Assembly: GCA_949741605.1 (NCBI GenBank)
Contig: CATJNB010000094.1
Location: 1 to 34,113, forward strand
DNA: 34,113 bases
Reading direction: 5' to 3'
From: an uncultured Eubacteriales bacterium
GTDB taxonomy: Bacteria > Bacillota > Clostridia > Oscillospirales > Acutalibacteraceae
Shown: one piece after another, positions 7,412 through 16,497 of the stretch
How positions within the stretch are numbered: the stretch's first letter is position 1
How the letters are laid out: every line of letters starts with the position of its first letter
Position numbers and translations under genes: made by a program
The notes under the pieces: generated by a model
The model's database searches: none
Seen by the model: only the letters and a program-made list of their open reading frames with translations
Told to the model about the DNA's origin: nothing

Positions 7412-7948
7412 ATGACCGTTGGTGAAAGAATTCGCACTATACGAAAAAATCAAGGATTAACCCAAAAACAATTGGGAGAAAAAAGTGGTATGGCTGATTC
7501 AGCGATTAGAAAATATGAATCTGGCTCGCAAAATCCTAAGGTTGAAACACTTCAGCGTATAGCTGCCGCTTTAAATGTTTCATTGGGTGATCTCTTAGGA
7601 ATTGCTCCCGATGAAATGTTGAATCGAATTGTAACCGATTTCCCAGATGCACCAGTACAAGAAAAGGAAGGTAAAATATCATTTTCGCTTGTAAAAAATG
7701 GTATCATTCAAAGAGGATTAAAAAAAGCCCCCTCAGAAAATAATTTGCTTCCAGATGAATTTAATGAATTTGAACAATTTATAGAATCACTGGGGTGTTA
7801 CACTCGGCTGGAAGGCAACCGCTATCGGCTGTATAAAGGAGAAAAGAGTGTGGTTTTATCTGTGGATGAATTAAGAGGGCTTGTCCGTACCTCTAAAGCA
7901 ACCGTTACTGCTTTAATCCAAGACCTGATTGACAATCCACCCCAATAA
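7412..7948 (+). CDS. XRE-family repressor (CI/Stl-like position)
   Basis: N-terminal HTH GERIRTIRKNQGLTQKQLGEKSGMADSAIRKYESGSQNPKVETLQRIAAALNVSLGDLL; no recognisable S24 peptidase. Confidence 0.82.
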   Translation: MTVGERIRTIRKNQGLTQKQLGEKSGMADSAIRKYESGSQNPKVETLQRIAAALNVSLGDLLGIAPDEMLNRIVTDFPDAPVQEKEGKISFSLVKNGIIQRGLKKAPSENNLLPDEFNEFEQFIESLGCYTRLEGNRYRLYKGEKSVVLSVDELRGLVRTSKATVTALIQDLIDNPPQ

Positions 7949-7986
7949 CCCAAAAAAGAGGAGTAACCAAACGTTACCCCTTAAAG

Positions 7987-8014
7987 AAGATGCCGCCAAT
8001 ATTGGTGGCATCTT
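7987..8014 (+). terminator. Hairpin downstream of repressor gene
   Basis: AAGATGCCGCCAATATTGGTGGCATCTT near-perfect stem; only a weak delayed T-run. Confidence 0.45.
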
Positions 8015-8131
8015 AGAATTTTCCCCTCAAGTGGGGTGTATCAGGCTCACCCCACCGATAGGGTGCCACATATCAGACACCCCAGATTAAATCTAGGGAT
8101 GCTGATTCTATGAGTATTCTTAAACAATATA

Positions 8132-8160
8132 TTGACAATGTATATACAAAGTATTACAAT
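8132..8160 (+). promoter_or_regulatory. Promoter of the type II TA operon
   Basis: TTGACA (8132-8137), N17, TACAAT (8155-8160); TGTATATACA palindrome in the spacer, a likely antitoxin operator. Confidence 0.7.
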
Positions 8161-8183
8161 GAAATAGAAAGGAGTGTTTCACC

Positions 8184-8456
8184 ATGGCACAAACTACAAT
8201 TAGCGTTCGGATGGATGATGCCCTAAAGCAACAGTTTGACGCGGTATGTGAGGAATTAGGGTTGTCCATGTCAACGGCCATTACTATGCTGGCCAAAAAG
8301 ATGGCACGAGAAAAACGGTTGCCGTTTGAGGTTTCCATTGATCCGTTCTTTAGCCGCTCGAATATGGAAGCATTGCAAAAGAGTATCCGGCAATTTGATG
8401 AAGGCAAGGTCGTCACAAAAACTATGGAAGAATTGGAACGTATGGCAAATGAGTAA
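8184..8456 (+). CDS. RelB/DinJ-family antitoxin
   Basis: MAQTTISVRMDDALKQQFDAVCEELGLSMSTAITMLAKKMAREKRLPFEV, typical RHH antitoxin. Confidence 0.9.
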   Translation: MAQTTISVRMDDALKQQFDAVCEELGLSMSTAITMLAKKMAREKRLPFEVSIDPFFSRSNMEALQKSIRQFDEGKVVTKTMEELERMANE

Positions 8457-8712
8457 AATTACATTTACAGAGCAAGCTTTTGAAGAATATCTTTCATGGC
8501 AAACGCAGGACAAAAAGACCTTAAAGCGGATCAACGCCTTGCTTAAAGATATTTCGAGAAATCCATTTGAAGGAATTGGCAAGCCGGAAGGGCTAAAAGA
8601 AAATTTGAGTGGTTATTGGAGCCGCCGGATTGACCAAACAAACCGATTGGTCTATCGGGTTAATGGAGATCAGATTGAAATATACCAGTGCAAGGGGCAT
8701 TATGACGATTGA
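8449..8712 (+). CDS. YoeB/Txe-family toxin
   Basis: MSKITFTEQAFEEYLSWQTQDKKTLKRINALLKDISRNPFEGIGKPEGLKENLSGYWSRRIDQTNRLVYRV...CKGHYDD; 8-bp overlap with antitoxin. Confidence 0.92.
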   Translation: MSKITFTEQAFEEYLSWQTQDKKTLKRINALLKDISRNPFEGIGKPEGLKENLSGYWSRRIDQTNRLVYRVNGDQIEIYQCKGHYDD

Positions 8713-8789
8713 GTTTCGGTACGAAATTCGTTCTAAACCAACTGTCCGAATTTCGTATGGCATTCGTCCGTTTTTCGGACGAACAAAAT

Positions 8790-8824
8790 AAAAAACCGCC
8801 CAGAGGCGGCAACCTCTGAACGGT
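8790..8824 (-). terminator. Minus-strand terminator hairpin
   Basis: ACCG..CAGAGG/CCTCTG..CGGT stem, minus strand tail TTTTTTATTTTG. Confidence 0.5.
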
Positions 8825-8858
8825 CAAAATGGAATTCGATATTTTTTAAAGATTCCCA

Positions 8859-8887
8859 TTGATTTTTTCTTGGTTTTCGTATATAAT
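8859..8887 (+). promoter_or_regulatory. Promoter of the candidate antitoxin RNA
   Basis: TTGATT (8859-8864), N17, TATAAT (8882-8887). Confidence 0.7.
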
Positions 8888-8893
8888 AAAAAT

Positions 8894-8976
8894 AGCTAGA
8901 AATGATGTAATTTCTGTATGTATCCAAAACAAAGAGAAACCCCCGGGAAGTAGCAGTTCCCGGGGGTTTCCTTTTT
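8894..8976 (+). ncRNA. Candidate type I antitoxin RNA (RNAII-like)
   Basis: Promoter 8859-8887; terminator 8936-8970 plus CTTTTTGG; carries a repeat complementary to the translation start region of the 8979..9074 mRNA. Confidence 0.6.
8936..8970. terminator. Shared, probably bidirectional terminator between convergent toxin and antitoxin RNAs
   Basis: GAAACCCCCGGGAA-GTAGCAG-TTCCCGGGGGTTTC; plus tail CTTTTT, minus tail TCTTTGTTTT. Confidence 0.75.
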
Positions 8977-8978
8977 GG

Positions 8979-9074
8979 CTAGTTGTCGAAGTAATTTCCG
9001 TCTAGCCATTTGCAAACGTAGTAGCTAGTTACGCTTGCCATAACGGAAATCAGAAATGATGTAATTGGCTCCAT
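8979..9074 (-). CDS. 31-aa hydrophobic peptide, candidate type I toxin (Fst-like), not in ORF track
   Basis: MEPITSFLISVMASVTSYYVCKWLDGNYFDN; SD AGGAAGGAGGG upstream of the ATG; one TM helix followed by CKWLD. Confidence 0.7.
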   Translation of the reverse strand: MEPITSFLISVMASVTSYYVCKWLDGNYFDN

Positions 9075-9171
9075 ATGTATCCCTCCTTCCTGTTGGAAAG
9101 AGTCGACAACAGCTTTATTGTAGCATAAACACGCATAATTGTATATTCTTTTTAGAAAGGAGAGCTATTTA

Positions 9172-10666
<1,495 letters not shown>

Positions 10667-10707
10667 ATATTTTCATTTTTGTTTCCCATCTCATGGGCAC
10701 AATTCGT

Positions 10708-10736
10708 ATTATATAACAGGTTTTGGAAAAAGTCAA
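10708..10736 (-). promoter_or_regulatory. Promoter of tRNA-fMet
   Basis: Minus strand TTGACT, N17, TATAAT. Confidence 0.75.
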
Positions 10737-10825
10737 GGGTTTTTTCAAAAAAATTTAAATATCAGAGCTATCTATGCCCAAACGGGATGGTTTTACTTTT
10801 TGACCCCTTTGATTTTGTTATAACT

Positions 10826-10866
10826 CCCATAAAAATATTGATTTTTATGGGAAAATAAAGTATAAT
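10826..10866 (+). promoter_or_regulatory. Promoter with a 26-bp palindrome over the -35
   Basis: TTGATT (10838-10843), N17, TATAAT (10861-10866); CCCATAAAAAT-ATTG-ATTTTTATGGG at 10826-10851. Confidence 0.65.
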
Positions 10867-10951
10867 TTAACTAAGATACATAGAAAACGGAAGAGGATCG
10901 AAAGCATCGGCTAGCCAAATTCAAACGTACGATATCGGAGGAGGGAAATGT

Positions 10952-11470
10952 ATGAAACAAAAGAAAAGGTTAGCTTGTCTGGCCTGTTTTCTGGCGGCAG
11001 CAATCACCCTAGTCTTTGTAAGCCCCATTTTTTCAACAAAGTTAGCAAAAAATGAGCCTCCCGTTATGATTTCGCAAGAAGCCGCAGAAAGCTACGCTAG
11101 GGAAATGATTGAAAACATGAAAAAAACAGACTTCCGTGTATGCAATGATACAACAGTCATTGACGAAGTGGTCCCCATGTATGATTTTGAAGGAAATATT
11201 AACTCTTATCTGTTCCGTTTAAAAACGGATGGAGTAAAACAAGGGTATCTGGTTGTGGATGCGAACGAAGATACGGCGGGGGTTGAACTTGGCAATGATA
11301 TTGGGGAATATGCGGTTGATATCATATCCAAACAAAAGCTAGGGCGGCCCATTAACAAAGAGGACGGTATCATCCATCCTGCACTCTTTACTTTTATTAG
11401 GAAAGAAAAGGATCAGACTTACCGAAATTTTGCTACGGATGAACCCATACAGGCCCCACCAAGACATTAA
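10952..11470 (+). CDS. Hypothetical exported/membrane-anchored protein
   Basis: N-terminal signal/TM MKQKKRLACLACFLAAAITLVFVSPIF; RBS GGAGGAGGG. Confidence 0.7.
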   Translation: MKQKKRLACLACFLAAAITLVFVSPIFSTKLAKNEPPVMISQEAAESYAREMIENMKKTDFRVCNDTTVIDEVVPMYDFEGNINSYLFRLKTDGVKQGYLVVDANEDTAGVELGNDIGEYAVDIISKQKLGRPINKEDGIIHPALFTFIRKEKDQTYRNFATDEPIQAPPRH

Positions 11471-11512
11471 AGAAAAAAGCCAGGGGAACAGGGAAAAATT
11501 TTCAGTTAGCTA

Positions 11513-11541
11513 TTGACAACTTTAATTAGCCATGTTAAACT
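11513..11541 (+). promoter_or_regulatory. feo operon promoter
   Basis: TTGACA, N17, TAAACT; GTTAGC-type motifs at 11504-11520 and 11524-11540. Confidence 0.6.
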
Positions 11542-11602
11542 AAACATAGAAAAATCGTCCGCTTGGACACTGTGGTTTCCATCAAAAAGGAGGGATCTGT
11601 CA

Positions 11603-11812
11603 ATGCCGCTGTCTGTGGCCGAACATGGCAAAAATTTTGAAATCAAACGCATCAACGGGAAAGATGAAACTAGGCGTTTCCTCGAAACACTGGGATTTGT
11701 GGAAGGCAGTGTGATCCGAGTGATCTCCAAAATGGGCGGGAATCTCATTGTAAGCGTCAAGGACTCCCGCATTGCAATCGACAAAACAATGGCAAACCGT
11801 GTGATGGTTTGA
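11603..11812 (+). CDS. feoA: Ferrous iron transport protein A
   Basis: SH3-like FeoA: RRFLETLGFVEGSVIRVISKMGGNLIVSVKDSRIAIDKTMANRVMV; ATG after AAAAAGGAGGG. Confidence 0.88.
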   Translation: MPLSVAEHGKNFEIKRINGKDETRRFLETLGFVEGSVIRVISKMGGNLIVSVKDSRIAIDKTMANRVMV

Positions 11813-11825
11813 TCTTCGCTGGCAA

Positions 11826-11854
11826 AAAGACGGGCTTTCTCCCCCGTCTTTTTT
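11826..11854 (+). terminator. Intrinsic terminator between feoA and feoB
   Basis: AAAGACGGG-CTTTCTCC-CCCGTCTTTTTT. Confidence 0.75.
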
Positions 11855-11885
11855 ATGTTATGCGGGAAGAAAAGGAGTTTTGCCT

Positions 11886-14036
11886 ATGAGAAAGAAAAAC
11901 GCAATCCGGATTGCGCTTGCCGGCAATCCCAACTGCGGAAAAACAACTATGTTTAACCGTCTGACCGGAAGCAACCAGTATGTAGGCAACTGGCCCGGGG
12001 TGACGGTCGAGAAAAAAGAAGGCCCGCTGCGGCACCATTCGGATGTGATGGTGGTCGATTTACCCGGGATTTATTCGCTCTCCCCCTACACCATGGAGGA
12101 AGTCGTCACCCGCAATTTCCTGCTTCAGGATTCCCCCGATGTCATCCTCAACCTGGTTGACGCCTCCAACCTGGAGCGCAACCTGTATCTGACCACCCAA
12201 CTATTAGAAATGGGCATCCCCATGGTGGTAGCGCTCAATATGATGGATGTGGTCGAAAAGCGTGGCGATACGATTGATTCCAAGCAACTGTCCGCCCAGT
12301 TGGGATGCCCGGTTGTGGAGATGTCGGCAGTGCGCGGCAAGGGGTCGCAGGAGGCTGTCGAACAGGCCATCCAAGCCGCAAAAAACGCAACCATCCCCCT
12401 GCCTCCGCAGGATGTTTTTTCCGGGGATATCGAAGAAGCGGTCCGGGAAATTGCGTCGCTGTATGAGAAAGAAACCAGCGGCGTCCATACCAGATGGTTT
12501 GCAGTCAAGCTCCTCGAACAGGACGCCAAAGTATTGGAACAGGTTGTCCTGACGGAAAACACACGAAAACAGATTGCAGCATGGTCCGAGCATGTGCAAA
12601 ACAAGCATGACCGCGACCCGGAAAGCATTATTACCAAGCAGCGTTACCAATCCATCAGCTCCCTGGTACACCGATGCCTCAAGCGTAAACAGGAGAGCCT
12701 GAACTGGTCGGACCGTATTGACCGCATTGTCACCAACCCTTGGCTCGGTATCCCGATTCTGATTGTGGTGATCTGGGGGATTTATTTTATTGCGGTTTCG
12801 TGGCTGGGGCCAATGCTGGTGGACTGGACAAATGATTTTCTCATTGCCGACGTCATTCAAGGCAATCTTCGCAGCTGGATGCAATCCATCCATACAGCCG
12901 ACTGGCTCATTAGCCTGTTGGTGGATGGGATCATTGGCGGGGGTGGTGCGGGGATCGGGTTTGTGCCGCAGATCGCCATTCTGTTTTTCCTGATGTCTGT
13001 GCTGGAAGACTGCGGGTATATGTCGCGCGTGGCCTTCATCATGAACCGGGTCCTGCGTAAATTCGGACTGTCGGGGAAAGCGTTTATCCCCTTGCTGGTG
13101 TCCTCGGGATGCGGGGTGCCGGGCATCATGGCGACCCGTACCATGGAGAACGACCGTGACCGCCGCATGACCATCATGCTCACGACGTTTATCCCATGCA
13201 GCGCCAAAATGCCCATCATTGCCCTGATGGCAGGGGCGATCTTCCGCGGGGATTCCATGGCCCATTCGCTGGTTGCGCCATCCATGTATTTTGCCGGTGT
13301 CATTATGGTCATTGTCTGCGGGGCCCTTCTCAAAAAAACAAAGCTCTTTGCCGGAGACCCTGCCCCCTTTGTCATGGAGCTTCCCCAGTATCATATCCCG
13401 CGTTTTGCGGGTGTGATGCGCCATATGTGGGAGAGGGTACGTTCGTTTATTATTAAAGCCGGTACGGTCATCTTTATTTCCTGTGCTGGAATTTGGTTCC
13501 TTTCCAACTTCAACTGGTCTTTCCAGATGTGCGATACCTCCCAGAGTATCCTTGCGTCCATTGGCGGTGTGATTGCCCCGGTCTTTGCCCCGCTCGGGTT
13601 TGGGAACTGGCAGTCGGCTACGGCCACCCTGACCGGCCTGATTGCCAAGGAGAATGTCGCCAGTACCTTTGGGGTGCTGCTCGGCCTCGGGGAAGCAGCC
13701 GAAGGCAATCCCTTGCTTCTCTCGCAAATTTCCGGTATGTTTTCTGCGTCCGGCGCTTACGCCTTTATCCTCTTTAATATGTTATGTATCCCTTGTGCAG
13801 CAGCGGTCGGCGCGATCAAATCAGAGATGGGCTCGTGGAAATGGCTGGGCATTACCCTCCTGTTCCAAACTGGTACCGCGTATCTGGTGGCTTTCCTTGT
13901 TTATCAGGTCGGCAGTGCCATCTTTCATCAGGGGAATGTCTGGGGAGCCGTGCTTGCTGTGGCAATCGTTGCTGCTGTGATTACATACGTGCTGGTGAGC
14001 GCAAAATTACGTTCGCACAGGAGGAATCTCAAATGA
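11886..14036 (+). CDS. feoB: Ferrous iron transport protein B
   Basis: G1 GNPNCGKTTMFNRLTG, G3 DLPGIYSL, LNMMD, Gate-motif membrane domain with GCGVPGIMATRTMEN. Confidence 0.97.
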   Translation: MRKKNAIRIALAGNPNCGKTTMFNRLTGSNQYVGNWPGVTVEKKEGPLRHHSDVMVVDLPGIYSLSPYTMEEVVTRNFLLQDSPDVILNLVDASNLERNLYLTTQLLEMGIPMVVALNMMDVVEKRGDTIDSKQLSAQLGCPVVEMSAVRGKGSQEAVEQAIQAAKNATIPLPPQDVFSGDIEEAVREIASLYEKETSGVHTRWFAVKLLEQDAKVLEQVVLTENTRKQIAAWSEHVQNKHDRDPESIITKQRYQSISSLVHRCLKRKQESLNWSDRIDRIVTNPWLGIPILIVVIWGIYFIAVSWLGPMLVDWTNDFLIADVIQGNLRSWMQSIHTADWLISLLVDGIIGGGGAGIGFVPQIAILFFLMSVLEDCGYMSRVAFIMNRVLRKFGLSGKAFIPLLVSSGCGVPGIMATRTMENDRDRRMTIMLTTFIPCSAKMPIIALMAGAIFRGDSMAHSLVAPSMYFAGVIMVIVCGALLKKTKLFAGDPAPFVMELPQYHIPRFAGVMRHMWERVRSFIIKAGTVIFISCAGIWFLSNFNWSFQMCDTSQSILASIGGVIAPVFAPLGFGNWQSATATLTGLIAKENVASTFGVLLGLGEAAEGNPLLLSQISGMFSASGAYAFILFNMLCIPCAAAVGAIKSEMGSWKWLGITLLFQTGTAYLVAFLVYQVGSAIFHQGNVWGAVLAVAIVAAVITYVLVSAKLRSHRRNLK

Positions 14037-15148
14037 AATACAAATGGCTCCCAGTTGGTTTGATCGTTGGAATCTTCCTGATGCTGTCCGCCTTTCCGGT
14101 ATGTGCCGCCGAAACATTCTCCCTGCGCCTGACCCCTTGTACCTCGCAACTCGAACCAGAGCAGACCTGTCAGATAGCGGTTTCGCTCAAAGGAAATCCC
14201 CAAACAAAACTGGCAGGCAGTCAACTACTGGTAGAGTACGATGAATCGCGCCTAACCTTACAACGCATGACAACCAACCCCGCCATTTCAACCCGTGATT
14301 TCAAGATTTCTTTACAAAGCAGTTCTGCCATTGGGATTTATGCAGCCGCAAAACAGGGAATCCCATGCAATACAGAATTTGTTACTCTGGTGTTCAAGGT
14401 CAACGAGGACGCCCCGCCCGGGCCTGCACCAGTCAGCGTCACCATGGACGGACTGGTCGATCTGGAATTGCAGCGTTTATCGGAAAGTTTGCAGGAATCT
14501 ATCACGCTTTCCATCCGCGAACCGGGAACGATCCAAGCGTTTCTCCATAGCCTTGAGCCATCCTACGGAACCTTGGAGCCCGCCTTTTCCCCGGATCGCA
14601 CCGAGTACCAGATGACGGTACCATATGAAGTGGAGTCTCTGGACTTCACGGCTGATCCCGGAGAACAGGGAAGCGTACGCGTGAACCGCAAAAATTTAAA
14701 CCGCGCTGGTACGGAAACGGTGTTTACCATTACGGCCACAGCGGCAGACGGCAAAACAAAAACACAGTATACGGTTACCGTATACCGTCTGGAAAAGGGC
14801 GAAGCCGCTCCCCCGTCCAGTCTTCCACAAAACAGCCCGCCTTCTTCCGCAACCAGTACCATAAACGTCCGCCCTGCCCAGACCGTTTCCTCAAAAGCCG
14901 CTTCTTCCAAAAGCAGTACCATTCGGGCAAACGCTTCCTCAAAACCCGTGGAACCTTCTGCTTCGCAGGATGTCCCCTCCGTATCCCTCGAACCTTCCGA
15001 AGCAGATATCCATAACAGGCAGTACCTGCCACAGAATACAAACCGGATGCCCGGATTCCTTTTGGGGATTTTTTGCGGATGTATTGCCATGCTTCTTGGC
15101 ATCCTGATCGTCCTTTTGCTGGCCCAGCGGCGCAAGCGTTCCAAGTAA
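14033..15148 (+). CDS. Surface-anchored protein with cohesin-like and cadherin-like beta-sandwich domains
   Basis: Signal peptide; FSLRLTPCTSQLEPEQTCQIAVSLKGN..LAGSQLLVEYDESRL; LHSLEPSYGTLEPAFSPDRTEYQMTVPYEVESLDFTA; Ser/Pro linker; C-terminal TM and RRKRSK. Confidence 0.7.
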   Translation: MKYKWLPVGLIVGIFLMLSAFPVCAAETFSLRLTPCTSQLEPEQTCQIAVSLKGNPQTKLAGSQLLVEYDESRLTLQRMTTNPAISTRDFKISLQSSSAIGIYAAAKQGIPCNTEFVTLVFKVNEDAPPGPAPVSVTMDGLVDLELQRLSESLQESITLSIREPGTIQAFLHSLEPSYGTLEPAFSPDRTEYQMTVPYEVESLDFTADPGEQGSVRVNRKNLNRAGTETVFTITATAADGKTKTQYTVTVYRLEKGEAAPPSSLPQNSPPSSATSTINVRPAQTVSSKAASSKSSTIRANASSKPVEPSASQDVPSVSLEPSEADIHNRQYLPQNTNRMPGFLLGIFCGCIAMLLGILIVLLLAQRRKRSK

Positions 15149-15298
15149 CCGCTGGTTCCAAAGGCAGGGGGCCACAGCCCTTCCCCCAATTTTCTGGGGA
15201 AGGGTTGCATTTTTTACGCTTTTATGGTAAAGTATAGAAAATATCATTGGATCAACCTAGTGGGACATGTGCAATTTGGAGTATCGGGAGGGAGCGTC

Positions 15299-15667
15299 AT
15301 GCAGGAGTCTGGGGAAAACTATTTAGAAACCATCTTGATCCTCCATAACCGCCAAGGTTATGTGCGTTCGATTGATATTGCCAATGAATTGGAGTTTACC
15401 AAACCCAGCATCAGCCGTGCCATGGGGATTCTCAAAAATGACGGCTATATCACCGTAGAGGCAAGCGGAAACATCCTGCTCACCGAAAAAGGTTTCGCAA
15501 AAGCCTCAGCGGTTTTTGAACGGCACCGTCTGATTACGCAGTTTTTGAAAATGACCCTTGGGATTCCGCATGAAGTTGCCGAACCGGATGCCTGCCGGAT
15601 TGAACATATCATCAGCCAGCAAACCTTTGACGCCATTAAACAGTATATCCAAGACCATGAACATTGA
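15299..15667 (+). CDS. DtxR/MntR-family metal-dependent regulator (short form)
   Basis: ENYLETILILHNRQGYVRSIDIANELEFTKPSISRAMGILKNDGYITVEASGNILLTEKG; RBS GGAGGGAG. Confidence 0.85.
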   Translation: MQESGENYLETILILHNRQGYVRSIDIANELEFTKPSISRAMGILKNDGYITVEASGNILLTEKGFAKASAVFERHRLITQFLKMTLGIPHEVAEPDACRIEHIISQQTFDAIKQYIQDHEH

Positions 15668-15673
15668 TGATTT

Positions 15674-15704
15674 CCCCTCCGTCATTTGCGGAGGGGATTT
15701 TTTT
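15674..15704 (+). terminator. Intrinsic terminator after the DtxR-family gene
   Basis: CCCCTCC-GTCATTTGC-GGAGGGG-ATTTTTTT. Confidence 0.8.
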
Positions 15705-15715
15705 CAAAGAAAGTC

Positions 15716-15770
15716 TTGACAACCGTTCTTTTCTATGGTAGAATTATGCCATAAGTTAGCTTTAGCTAAC
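15716..15770 (+). promoter_or_regulatory. Promoter with overlapping palindrome
   Basis: TTGACA, N17, TAGAAT (15739-15744); GTTAGC-TTTA-GCTAAC (15755-15770) over the predicted start. Confidence 0.65.
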
Positions 15771-15868
15771 CAAAAATACCCTTTGTTTATGCCAAAACTT
15801 ACATACATTCATTTTCTTGCCAAGATGCAGCAGTCCGAAATTTGGATTTTGCTGCATCTTGGCATTTT
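15751..15868 (+). ncRNA. Candidate metal-regulated small RNA
   Basis: Promoter above; perfect 15-bp stem TGCCAAGATGCAGCA/TGCTGCATCTTGGCA then TTTT. Confidence 0.45.
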
Positions 15869-15913
15869 AAATAAAAAAATACCGGGTACATTCCCCCGAT
15901 AACACGATACAAG

Positions 15914-16162
15914 TTAAGGCCCACGGCCAAGAAGCCAGTCCACCGATACGCCTAAGATATCGGCAAGGGCAGCGAGTTCAAAATCGGTAACATAACGGAT
16001 CTGCCCTTCGAGCTTCGAAAGGCCGGACGCATTCATATCGACCCCGCTGACCTGCAACTGGGCTAATAATTCTTTCTGTTTCATCCCTTGCTGTTTCCGA
16101 GCCGCCTCAACACGACAGCCAACTAAATTCCGGTTGCCAAGGGATTGCTTTCGTAACCTCAT
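15914..16162 (-). CDS. XRE-family HTH regulator
   Basis: VEAARKQQGMKQKELLAQLQVSGVDMNASGLSKLEGQIRYVTDFELAALADILGVSVDWLLGR. Confidence 0.8.
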   Translation of the reverse strand: MRLRKQSLGNRNLVGCRVEAARKQQGMKQKELLAQLQVSGVDMNASGLSKLEGQIRYVTDFELAALADILGVSVDWLLGRGP

Positions 16163-16497
16163 AAACCTTCATCTCCATCCAAATAAGCGTTCCAAGAACC
16201 CGTCTTGTAAAACGCGCCCCTTGCCAAAAACAGCCTTCCGCGGACATCCCTGCCCCGGAATGTCGCTGTGTTACAAACCATTTTCTTAGGTCTATTATAA
16301 TACTATTTTCCTGAAAATACAAGAGTTACAAAAAAAATCTTCACAAAATATAGCAAAAATTCAACAGATCGAAAATCTTCAAAGCATTTGTGTGAGAAAA
16401 TCCTGCCAATCCCCCCAAAGGGCCGGAAAATATGGTATACTAAAATGAAAAAAACCATTGCTTTGTACAAAAGCAGCGATCACAAAAAGGGGGCACA

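Noticed and set aside
12204-13727. 507-aa minus-strand ORF opposite feoB
   Set aside because: Fully antisense to a strongly supported feoB; composition is typical of a shadow ORF, with no recognisable domain or RBS
15789-15902. 37-codon ORF MPKLTYIHFLAKMQQSEIWILLHLGILNKKIPGTFPR
   Set aside because: No Shine-Dalgarno and it contains the perfect 15-bp hairpin; small RNA/terminator reading preferred, though translation is not excluded
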